Under the pieces are notes generated by a model. That model did not search any database and was not told where the DNA came from. It was given only the letters and a program-made list of their open reading frames with translations. The position numbers were made by a program, and so were the translations under genes. Below, piece by piece: positions 1 to 4,971 of a stretch of DNA of 5,082 bases; within the stretch, counting starts at the first letter, position 1; each line of letters opens with the position of its first letter. Location: NCBI GenBank assembly GCA_005883245.1, contig VAXT01000233.1:1-5082 (forward strand), written 5' to 3'. The DNA is from Actinomycetota bacterium (GTDB taxonomy: Bacteria; Actinomycetota; Thermoleophilia; Gaiellales; Gaiellaceae).

Positions 1-1352
1 TGGTACACGCCGCCGCCCGGGCTCGAGCTCAGGCGCACATCGGAGAGGATGTTGTCGCCGAAGACCCGATGCGGCACGGAGAACATCGTCGGGCTCCCGT
101 CCGGTACGAGCCGCAGGACTTCATATTCCCACCTCGAGGACGTGTCGTTGCCCTCGAGCACGTCGAGGACGAGCGTCGGCGCGCCCCGCAGGACGTCGGG
201 CGTGTCGTGCAGGTTGATCGGCGTGCGGCTGATCACCCTCCAGGCGCGGACGATGTTGCCTCGGCGGTCGACGATCGCGACCCGGATCTCGTGCGGGGCT
301 GAGTCCGGCACCGCCGTGTAGACCTCGGTGATCATCCGCTCGCCTTCGCCAATCGGCTGGTACGGCCAGCCGGTGCCGCGCCTCTGTGCGGAAGATGCGA
401 TCGGCCGGCCGTCGGGCGTCGCAACCGGCATCCATCCGAGCTGGCCGCCCGGGAGGCTCGTCATCGCCGCGAGGACATGAAGCTTCCCGTCCGGCCCAGT
501 CCGGAGCGAGCTGTTGACTCCGATCTCGAACGTCCCCGAGTTGCCGAAGAAGTCTCCCGCGAGCCTGCCCGTCCACAGCTCCTCACCGGTCGAGGCGAGA
601 CGCTTGAGGACGACGTGGTAGTCGGCGCCGACGCCTTCGCTGTGCGTCACGTAGACGGAGCCCTCGGGCCCGAGCGCAACGTCGTTGTCGGCCGTTCGGT
701 CGGGCAGCGGAACCGAGCGGACGATCCGGTCCGGATCGCCGGCCTTCCAGACGAGCATCCGGTCGTTAAAGCTGTCGTGGAGGTAGATCGAGTGGTCCGC
801 CCCGATCGCGAACGATTGGGGACCGGCCTTGGGGCCCTGGCCCGGCGGCGGCAGCTGCCAGCCGACCTGGTCGGGCCGTGCCCGGGCGACGACCTCGTCG
901 GGCGACCGCGTCTCGCCGAAGCGATGCCTGCCGAGATCGACGACGACTGGATGCCCGAGGATCAGCGCGGACGACGTCCCGCGAGCGGGGACTCGTGCCG
1001 TCCGCCGGGTCTTCGGATCGCGCAGAACCGCGTAGTAGACGAGCCTGTGGCCGCGAAGCAGGCGGCCCGGCACGCGCGCCTTGAACGTCGAGGCCGGACC
1101 TCGCTCGGACGCGAGCGGCAAACGCACGAACTTGTGGGTGAGGTCGTTGCGAACGTAGACCGAGCCGGTCGCCGACTTGACTCCTGCGTCGTAGACCAGC
1201 GTGATGTGGTCGCTTCGCGTCACGAGGTTGCCGATGCCCCTCGGCTCCTGATGCGGCGCGAACTTCTTCGCTCGGGCAGCAGCCGACAGGGAACCGGTCC
1301 CGATAGTCGCGAGCGCACAGATCAGAGCCGTGAGTGCGAATGCCTTCTTCAT
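1..1352 (-). CDS. Secreted beta-propeller-like protein, C-terminus cut by window edge
   Basis: An uninterrupted minus-strand frame of 450 codons runs from ATG 1352-1350 off the left edge, so no stop is seen. The start is supported by a strong Shine-Dalgarno (GGAGGA, 4 nt before the ATG). Residues 1-28 form a Sec signal peptide: MKK, a hydrophobic stretch AFALTALICALATIGTG, then small residues SLSAAARA for cleavage. Residues about 40-125 look like a beta-sandwich (SVYVRND, RLVYYAVLRDP). From about 178 there are propeller-type strands of the form 'GPDG-x-hydrophobic': SFAIGADHSIYLHD (180-193), DVALGPEGSVYVTHS (224-238) and LRTGPDGKLHVLAAM (283-297), as in NHL/SMP-30-like propellers. No catalytic motif is visible, so the role is unknown; binding or surface recognition outside the membrane is an inference. 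It is transcribed divergently from the FHA regulator. Secretion is well supported, the fold moderately. Confidence 0.85.
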   Translation of the reverse strand, partial: MKKAFALTALICALATIGTGSLSAAARAKKFAPHQEPRGIGNLVTRSDHITLVYDAGVKSATGSVYVRNDLTHKFVRLPLASERGPASTFKARVPGRLLRGHRLVYYAVLRDPKTRRTARVPARGTSSALILGHPVVVDLGRHRFGETRSPDEVVARARPDQVGWQLPPPGQGPKAGPQSFAIGADHSIYLHDSFNDRMLVWKAGDPDRIVRSVPLPDRTADNDVALGPEGSVYVTHSEGVGADYHVVLKRLASTGEELWTGRLAGDFFGNSGTFEIGVNSSLRTGPDGKLHVLAAMTSLPGGQLGWMPVATPDGRPIASSAQRRGTGWPYQPIGEGERMITEVYTAVPDSAPHEIRVAIVDRRGNIVRAWRVISRTPINLHDTPDVLRGAPTLVLDVLEGNDTSSRWEYEVLRLVPDGSPTMFSVPHRVFGDNILSDVRLSSSPGGGVY

Positions 1353-1439
1353 GATTCCTCCGGTTAGCGGTGTAGCCTTGATGCCACCGAGTGTGCGCGG
1401 GAGGACGGCGCCGATCCATGGACATGAGATAGGCGATCA
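1353..1439. promoter_or_regulatory. Divergent intergenic region between the secreted-protein gene and the FHA regulator
   Basis: These 87 bp must hold the 5' signals of both divergent genes. The minus-strand gene has a strong ribosome site, GGAGGA, near 1357-1362. The plus-strand gene has only a weak purine stretch (GAGATAGGCG, 1427-1436) before its ATG. An 8-bp perfect palindrome TCCATGGA lies at 1415-1422 and could be an operator half or chance. I see no convincing sigma70 -35/-10 pair on either strand. The regulatory role is inferred from gene orientation. Confidence 0.4.
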
Positions 1440-2150
1440 ATGGAATCTCGCTCTGCCGCAACGGTTTTCGTGTCGAGTCCAGAGGGCGAACGGCATGCAG
1501 CCTTGGAGCTGTCCGGCGACCGCGTGACGGTCGGGCGGCTGGCCGAGCTGAACGACATCGCGCTCGAGCCTGACCCGGAGCACCTCGTCACACGAGCCGA
1601 GCACTGTGCGTTCGAGCGCGCCGGCAGCGCGTGGTCGATCGTGGACGGAGGCAGCGTCAACGGGACGTTCGTCCGCCGTGCAGGCGAGTTGAAGCGAGTC
1701 GAGGGCCGTCTGCCGCTGCGCAACGGAGACGTCGTCTGCGTCCTCGGGTCGATGGATCACCAGGACGGCGCCGGCTACTTCGAGCTCGCGTACGAAACGG
1801 CGGCGGACTCGCAGGCGACCCGCGCCGTCAGGGAGCCGGAAGCCGCGGAGGAATGCCTGAGCTACGACGCGGCCGAAGCCCGACTCGTCCTCGTCAGCCG
1901 CGGGGAGCGGCACGAGCTGCACATCCGCGCCCAGGCACACAAGCTCGTCGCGTACATGGCCGAGCGCGCACCGGCGTTGTGCACGCATGCCGAGCTCATG
2001 GACGCCGTCTGGGGAGACGAGCCGATGCACTCGCGCGAAGAGCTGGCGAAGATCGTCTGGGAGCTCCGCCGGGAGCTCGAGCCGTACGACGCCGGGCATC
2101 TGATCGAGAACGAGCGCGGCCTCGGCTACCGGCTGCGCACGTGCCCGTGA
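1440..2150 (+). CDS. FHA-domain protein with C-terminal OmpR-type winged-helix DNA-binding domain
   Basis: A 236-residue cytoplasmic regulator. Residues about 9-118 are a forkhead-associated (FHA) phosphothreonine-binding domain: GR at 32-33, a loop TRAEH at 51-55 where the family has S-R-x-H, the signature SVNGT at 72-76, and LRNGDVV at 93-99. A charged linker (about 120-140) leads to an OmpR/PhoB-type winged helix (about 145-233): HAELMDAVWG (183-192), a recognition-helix-like EELAKIVWELRREL (200-213), then LIENERGLGYRL (221-232), the classic wing end. ATG 1440 is the only sensible start, since an in-frame TGA sits at 1425-1427; its ribosome site is weak. The stop overlaps the kinase start (GTGA), so the two are translationally coupled. 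By family logic the FHA domain reads Thr phosphorylation by the adjacent kinase and the winged helix controls promoters. EmbR of mycobacteria has the same modules in reverse order plus a BTAD domain, which I do not see here. Confidence 0.9.
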   Translation: MESRSAATVFVSSPEGERHAALELSGDRVTVGRLAELNDIALEPDPEHLVTRAEHCAFERAGSAWSIVDGGSVNGTFVRRAGELKRVEGRLPLRNGDVVCVLGSMDHQDGAGYFELAYETAADSQATRAVREPEAAEECLSYDAAEARLVLVSRGERHELHIRAQAHKLVAYMAERAPALCTHAELMDAVWGDEPMHSREELAKIVWELRRELEPYDAGHLIENERGLGYRLRTCP

Positions 2151-2992
2151 ACGTCGGCGACGAGTTCGGGCCCTACACGATCGAGTCAGTTCTCGGACAG
2201 GGCGGCATGGGAACCGTCTTCCTCGCTCGGCACGCGCGGCTCGAGCGGCGTGTCGCGCTGAAGGTGATCTCTCCAGCCTTCGCCGACGAGCCCGACTTCC
2301 GGGCCCGCTTTCTCCGGGAGTCGCAGCTCGCCGCGTCACTAGACCACCCGCACGTGATCCCGATCTACGACGCGGACGAGGTCGACGGCGTCCTTTACCT
2401 GGCTATGCGTTACGTGGACGGGCCGAGCCTGCAGGGGCTGATCCGCAAGCGCGACCCATTGTCCCGAGGAAACACGTTGCGGATCGCCGAGCAGATCGGC
2501 GGCGCGCTCGATGCGGCCCACGCGGCGGACCTGATCCATCGCGACCTCAAGCCTGCAAACATCCTGCTTACTGAGGCCGACCGGCACGCGTATCTGTGCG
2601 ATTTCGGGCTCGCGAAACGCACGAGCACGCGGGGCGTGACCCACGCCGGCGCTTTCCTGGGCACGATCGACTACTGCAGCCCGGAGCAGATCCGTGGCGA
2701 GCCGCTCGACGGGCCGTGCTCCAGGCGCATCTCAACGACCCACCGCCCCAGCTTGCGCCTGACCTCGACGGTGTCTTCGCGCGGGCGATGGCGAAGCATC
2801 GGGACCAGCGCTACTCGACGGCCGGCGCGCTCGCGAGCGACCTGCGCGCCGCGATCGCAGGGGGCGCCCCCGAGACGGTTGCAGCGCCTGCGGAGCGCCC
2901 AACTCGCCTCGATGCGACCAGCGTCCTGCCGCGCCGGACGAAGCGGCGCTGGCGATGGGTCGCCGCAGGCGTTGCCCTCATTGCGGTCATAG
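2147..2992 (+). CDS. Ser/Thr kinase N-terminal fragment (N-lobe to APE-like motif) with out-of-frame tail
   Basis: Taken literally, translation from GTG 2147 gives 281 residues ending at the stop at 2990-2992. Residues 1-189 are a good Hanks-type kinase: glycine loop GQGGMG (17-22), ATP-anchoring lysine in VALK (K39), helix-C glutamate E58, catalytic loop HRDLKPANIL (131-140, with D133 and N138), metal-binding DFG (152-154), activation loop with several Thr/Ser (T159, S160, T161, T165, T173), and SPE (178-180) in place of APE. After G189 the sequence is Arg/Ser-rich and low in kinase character, the mark of an out-of-frame tail. GTG 2141 is an in-frame alternative start two codons upstream; 2147 is preferred for the GTGA overlap. 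Without subdomain IX and the rest of the C-lobe, the product is unlikely to be an active kinase. Confidence 0.6.
   Translation: MNVGDEFGPYTIESVLGQGGMGTVFLARHARLERRVALKVISPAFADEPDFRARFLRESQLAASLDHPHVIPIYDADEVDGVLYLAMRYVDGPSLQGLIRKRDPLSRGNTLRIAEQIGGALDAAHAADLIHRDLKPANILLTEADRHAYLCDFGLAKRTSTRGVTHAGAFLGTIDYCSPEQIRGEPLDGPCSRRISTTHRPSLRLTSTVSSRGRWRSIGTSATRRPARSRATCAPRSQGAPPRRLQRLRSAQLASMRPASCRAGRSGAGDGSPQALPSLRS
2711..2716 (+). other. Deletion/frameshift junction in the kinase gene
   Basis: To the left, frame one reads SPEQIRGEPLDG, ending at codon 2711-2713. To the right, frame two reads VLQAHLNDPPP from codon 2716-2718. Two bases (CC, 2714-2715) remain between them. The G/C-rich string GGGCCG at the joint would suit a deletion between short matches, but the parental sequence cannot be seen here. 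There is no slippery heptamer at the joint, and the missing conserved helix argues against programmed frameshifting. Confidence 0.7.
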
Positions 2993-3486
2993 CCGCGGCA
3001 GCCGCGATCTGGGCGACTCACGATTCGAGCTCCGAGCAGAGCAACGCGGACTTGCGCCCGTTCGTCGATCGGATCGAGAACGTCCTCACGCAGTCGGCGG
3101 CTGGGCGACGCGAGGTCTCCGCGGCGATCAATGCGGGCCTCGCCTGCAAGGTCTCGAACGCCGAGGCGGCGCGGCGGATCAGCAGCGTGGCCGACAACCG
3201 CCAGAGCATCCTCCAGCAACTGGCGATCGTGAACGCGCCGACCCAGGCAACCGACCGGATGGTGACGCTGCTCCAACAAGGCCTCCAGAATTCGATCGAG
3301 GCCGACCGCCACTACCGGGACGGATTCCTGGCGAGCACCAAGTGCAGGCCGCCCGCGAATCAGAGCTTCGACCTCGCCCGGGCCTCCGACCAGCGCGCCA
3401 CGACCGCCAAGGAGCTCTTCGTGGCCCGCTTCGACCCGCTGGCGAGACGTCTTTCCAGTCGGGAGTGGACTGCGGGAGAATTCTGA
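2716..3486 (+). CDS. Ser/Thr kinase C-terminal fragment: C-lobe end, linker, membrane span, extracytoplasmic sensor
   Basis: The frame from 2716 has no strong start of its own; ATG 2788 is the nearest internal candidate. It opens with kinase C-lobe sequence: VLQAHLNDPPP, then FARAMAKHRDQRYSTAGALASDL, matching the family's final helices, where a conserved Arg (here in DQRY) closes the fold. A Pro/Thr-rich linker follows (about 2866-2940) with Thr sites such as TRLDATSV. KRRWRW (2941-2958) then leads into one hydrophobic span (about 2959-3012, VAAGVALIAVIAAAAAIW). The positive charges before the span predict the kinase side inside and the last ~157 residues outside. That outer part is mostly helical in character and has two cysteines (codons at 3145 and 3343) that could form one disulfide. 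I do not recognise the sensor family. The end is the TGA at 3484-3486. Confidence 0.6.
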   Translation: MLQAHLNDPPPQLAPDLDGVFARAMAKHRDQRYSTAGALASDLRAAIAGGAPETVAAPAERPTRLDATSVLPRRTKRRWRWVAAGVALIAVIAAAAAIWATHDSSSEQSNADLRPFVDRIENVLTQSAAGRREVSAAINAGLACKVSNAEAARRISSVADNRQSILQQLAIVNAPTQATDRMVTLLQQGLQNSIEADRHYRDGFLASTKCRPPANQSFDLARASDQRATTAKELFVARFDPLARRLSSREWTAGEF

Positions 3487-3488
3487 GG

Positions 3489-4295
3489 GTGGAGGATCAG
3501 CGTTACGTCATCGAGGAGAGCGTCCAGCAGCGGTACGTGGGCATGCGCGATGCGCGGACGTTCCTCCCGTTCCTCCTGCCGCACCTGACGCCCGGCCTGG
3601 ACGTGCTCGACGCCGGCTGCGGCGTCGGCAGCATCGCGCTCGACCTCGCGCCGACGATCGCGCCCGGCCGCATCGTCGGGATCGACGTCGACCCCGAGCA
3701 GATCGAGCTCGCCCGCACCACGGCCGCGCAGCGCGGGATCGAGAACGCCGAGTTCACCACCGCCTCGGTCTACGAGCTGCCGTTCGACGAAGCGTCCTTC
3801 GACGTCGTCTACGCGAACGCGGTGCTCTTCTACCTTCGCGAGCCCCGGCGCGCGCTGATCGAGCTCCGGCGCGTCCTGCGCCCGGGCGGTCTCGCCGCGG
3901 TCAGCGACGACGACCTCGCGACGGTCGTGCTGTCGCCGGACCGACCCGAGCTCGAGCTCGGACCGCGCCTCTTCGAGCAAGCCGTGGCGTACGAGGGAGG
4001 CAACGCCCGCTACTCGCGCCACCTGCGCACGCTGATGCTCGAGGCCGGATTCGCTCGGACGGAGGGCATCGCGCACGCGCCGGAGGTTTACGGGACGCTG
4101 GAACGCACGCGCTGGTTCGCCGAGTTCGCGGTCGGCCTGTTCAGCGCACCGGCGATGGCCGACGTGATCGTCCGCGAGGGTTGGGCGACGCAGGCCGAGC
4201 TCGAGGCGCTGCTGGAGGCGCTCCGCGAGTGGGGCGAGCTGCCCAACGCGTTCGCCGCCTGGCTCTACTGCGGCGCGCTCGGCTGGGTCGACTAG
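3489..4295 (+). CDS. Class I SAM-dependent methyltransferase (UbiE/Methyltransf_11-like)
   Basis: A 268-residue Rossmann-fold methyltransferase, substrate unknown. Motif I is VLDAGCGVGS (39-48), the SAM-binding glycine loop. The acidic ribose-binding residue follows strand 2 in VGIDVDPEQIELA (63-75, D66). Motif III-like SVYELPFDEASFDVVYAN spans 93-110, and motif post-III LRRVLRPGG (126-134) gives the usual turn. After residue 135 the sequence diverges into a helical cap with no recognised substrate motif; the C-terminus has a Glu-rich helix (about 238-252). The start chosen is GTG 3489, 2 bp after the kinase stop, with GGGAGA at 3474-3479 nine bases upstream. The frame stays open further upstream, but that part overlaps the kinase sensor and is an Arg/Gly-rich shadow. 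The tight spacing puts it in the FHA-kinase operon. Small molecules such as quinones, or a protein, are possible substrates. Confidence 0.88.
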   Translation: MEDQRYVIEESVQQRYVGMRDARTFLPFLLPHLTPGLDVLDAGCGVGSIALDLAPTIAPGRIVGIDVDPEQIELARTTAAQRGIENAEFTTASVYELPFDEASFDVVYANAVLFYLREPRRALIELRRVLRPGGLAAVSDDDLATVVLSPDRPELELGPRLFEQAVAYEGGNARYSRHLRTLMLEAGFARTEGIAHAPEVYGTLERTRWFAEFAVGLFSAPAMADVIVREGWATQAELEALLEALREWGELPNAFAAWLYCGALGWVD

Positions 4296-4305
4296 CGCCC
4301 AGGGC

Positions 4306-4330
4306 GCCGGCGGCCTAGCGCTTCGCCGGC
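4306..4330. terminator. Inverted repeat between convergent genes, possible bidirectional terminator
   Basis: GCCGGCG (4306-4312) and CGCCGGC (4324-4330) form a perfect 7-bp stem with an 11-nt loop, between the methyltransferase stop and the last codons of the TfoX-like gene. A second small palindrome (GCGCCCAGGGCGC, 4295-4307) abuts it. There is no T-tract on either side, so it is not a classic intrinsic terminator. In GC-rich actinomycetes such U-poor hairpins are sometimes proposed to terminate. Its position is suggestive only. Confidence 0.35.
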
Positions 4331-4650
4331 AGCGAGCGCGCGTAGCCCGTCCCGACCTCGACCCACTTCGTGAGCTGCCGCTTGGTGGCCACGTGCTCAG
4401 GATCGACGCGGAGCCAGCCCCGCATCTGCTTGCCGCGCATCTCCATCACGTGCGCGTCGGTCGAGGCGACGAGCGAGTCGGACTCGGCGGGGTCGGCGCG
4501 AACGAGGATCCCGCCCTGGCCGCTCGCGGCGATCGCCATGTTGCCGCCGATCAGGAAGGCGAGCCCGCCGAACATCTTCTGCTCCTTCAGGTCGGGCTCG
4601 TTTCCGATCAGTTGGCGGATTCGATCGGCGAGCTCCTCGTTGTAGGCCAT
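4315..4650 (-). CDS. TfoX/Sxy N-terminal-domain family protein
   Basis: A complete 111-residue protein that matches the TfoX_N family from end to end: MAYNEELADRIRQLIG at the N-terminus, the hallmark KMFGGLAFLIGGNMAIA (25-41), then GILVRADP and RGWLRVDPE. It lacks the second (TfoX_C) domain of proteobacterial Sxy. Such stand-alone versions are common in actinomycetes and other soil bacteria and have no established role. The name comes from competence regulation in Haemophilus and should not be read as function here. The start ATG (4650-4648) has no clear Shine-Dalgarno; TACGAT lies 7 nt upstream on its strand, fitting a -10 element for a leaderless transcript. The gene is convergent with the methyltransferase and divergent from the tRNA, so it is a separate unit. 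Confidence 0.9.
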   Translation of the reverse strand: MAYNEELADRIRQLIGNEPDLKEQKMFGGLAFLIGGNMAIAASGQGGILVRADPAESDSLVASTDAHVMEMRGKQMRGWLRVDPEHVATKRQLTKWVEVGTGYARSLPAKR

Positions 4651-4657
4651 CGAGCCG

Positions 4658-4663
4658 ATCGTA
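4658..4663 (-). promoter_or_regulatory. Possible -10 element of a leaderless promoter for the TfoX-like gene
   Basis: On the minus strand TACGAT (TANNNT pattern) lies 7 nt before the ATG at 4650. With the lack of a ribosome site, this suits a leaderless mRNA starting at or next to the ATG, which is common in actinomycetes. No matching -35 box is visible. Confidence 0.3.
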
Positions 4664-4679
4664 CCCGGGCGGGCCGCGC

Positions 4680-4685
4680 TACCCT
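4680..4685 (+). promoter_or_regulatory. Possible -10 element for the tRNA-Thr gene
   Basis: TACCCT (TANNNT pattern) ends 10 nt before the first tRNA base, so a transcript would begin with a short leader removed by RNase P. I see no good -35 hexamer. The 45-bp gap is shared with the divergent TfoX-like promoter. Confidence 0.3.
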
Positions 4686-4695
4686 ACGAGCCGCT

Positions 4696-4768
4696 GCCCT
4701 CTTAGCTCAGTTGGTAGAGCACCTCCATGGTAAGGAGGGGGTCGACGGTTCGAGTCCGTCAGAGGGCT
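4696..4768 (+). tRNA. tRNA-Thr, anticodon GGT
   Basis: A full 73-nt cloverleaf. The acceptor stem is GCCCTCT/AGAGGGC (4696-4702 with 4761-4767), seven perfect pairs. The D arm is GCTC/GAGC around AGTTGGTA. The anticodon stem CCTCC/GGAGG encloses loop ATGGTAA, giving anticodon GGT (4729-4731), which reads ACC and ACU threonine codons. The variable loop is GGGTC, and the T arm GACGG/CCGTC encloses TTCGAGT. The discriminator is T4768 and the 3' CCA is not encoded (TCA follows), so it must be added by the CCA enzyme. All stems pair without mismatch, so the gene looks functional. Confidence 0.97.
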
Positions 4769-4773
4769 TCAGT

Positions 4774-4810
4774 AAAGTGCCTGCAAATCGGCACTTTGTT
4801 GTTGTCTGTT
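4774..4810 (+). terminator. Rho-independent terminator of the tRNA-Thr gene
   Basis: AAAGTGCC (4774-4781) and GGCACTTT (4790-4797) form a perfect 8-bp stem with loop TGCAAATC. A T-rich tail GTTGTTGTCTGTT (4798-4810) follows. The hairpin begins 5 nt after the mature tRNA end. Confidence 0.85.
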
Positions 4811-4821
4811 CGTAGAACACG

Positions 4822-4841
4822 CGGACACATTTCGGACACAT
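4822..4841 (+). repeat. Two direct 9-bp repeats, 11-bp period
   Basis: CGGACACAT occurs perfectly at 4822-4830 and 4833-4841, separated by TT. A weaker third CGG-TACAC follows at 4845-4852. A one-helical-turn period would place the copies on one face of DNA, as in tandem protein-binding sites, but two copies are few. Confidence 0.55.
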
Positions 4842-4851
4842 CTTCGGTACA

Positions 4852-4881
4852 CGCGACGCATCGCGACGTCTCGCGACGCCT
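4852..4881 (+). repeat. Three tandem 10-bp repeats with core CGCGACG
   Basis: CGCGACG occurs at 4852-4858, 4862-4868 and 4872-4878 with an exact 10-bp period; the three spacer bases vary (CAT, TCT, CCT). A fourth isolated copy is at 4907-4913. Exact helical phasing suggests an iteron-like or regulator-binding array, though the CG-rich core could arise by chance in such DNA. Confidence 0.55.
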
Positions 4882-4971
4882 TCCTGACACGCCTCGCCGG
4901 AACAGACGCGACGGTTTCTGCGAGAAAATCCCTGCTCATAGGCCGCTCTCGTTGCCTGAGTAGGCGAGATC

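Larger units (their letters stand above)
2147..3486 (+). pseudogene. Transmembrane Ser/Thr protein kinase (PknB/PknH type), frame-disrupted with internal deletion
   Basis: The gene reads as one kinase only if two frames are joined. Frame one covers 2147-2713 (189 codons) and has all N-lobe and catalytic-loop motifs. Frame two, from about 2716 to the TGA at 3484-3486, carries the end of the C-lobe, linker, membrane span and sensor. At the joint the protein should pass from EPLDG through the subdomain IX helix (family pattern R-A-D-V-Y/W-S-L-G) and the following loop to VLQAHLNDPPP. That stretch of roughly 25-30 residues is absent, and the remaining bases put the two halves out of frame, consistent with loss of 3n+1 bases. 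The joined product would be about 445 residues, against about 470-475 when intact. It starts at GTG 2147 in a 4-nt overlap with the FHA gene and is followed 2 bp later by the methyltransferase. Codon use stays ordinary on both sides, so decay is recent or the break is an assembly/sequencing artefact. Confidence 0.75.
4811..4971. other. Intergenic stretch without a recognised gene
   Basis: This stretch, the core of the otherwise gene-poor 4769-5082 segment, has no open frame with family-like sequence on either strand. The open frames that cross it are Arg/Cys-rich, extend into the antisense of the tRNA and look spurious. It holds two sets of short direct repeats, listed separately. Confidence 0.5.

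Noticed and set aside
477..1367. Long plus-strand open frame (296 codons) opposite the secreted protein gene
   Set aside because: Arg/Val/Asp-rich shadow sequence. The minus strand here has a continuous 450-codon frame with ribosome site, signal peptide and propeller motifs.
1437..2339. Minus-strand 300-codon open frame opposite the FHA gene and kinase start
   Set aside because: Arg-rich, no recognisable domain, and antisense to two well-supported genes.
2700..2730. Programmed ribosomal frameshift in the kinase
   Set aside because: No slippery heptamer or stimulating structure is evident, and conserved kinase residues are missing at the joint, which frameshifting would not explain.
2955..3488. 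Upstream extension of the methyltransferase frame into the kinase sensor region
   Set aside because: The extension is Arg/Gly-rich shadow sequence and overlaps the kinase frame. GTG 3489 with GGGAGA upstream gives a normal-length methyltransferase.
3360..4076. Minus-strand 238-codon open frame opposite the methyltransferase
   Set aside because: Highly charged Arg/Glu/Asp shadow of a GC-rich gene with clear SAM motifs on the plus strand.
4822..4881. CRISPR-like array
   Set aside because: Repeats are 7-9 bp with 2-3 bp spacers, far below CRISPR repeat and spacer lengths, and no cas gene is present.
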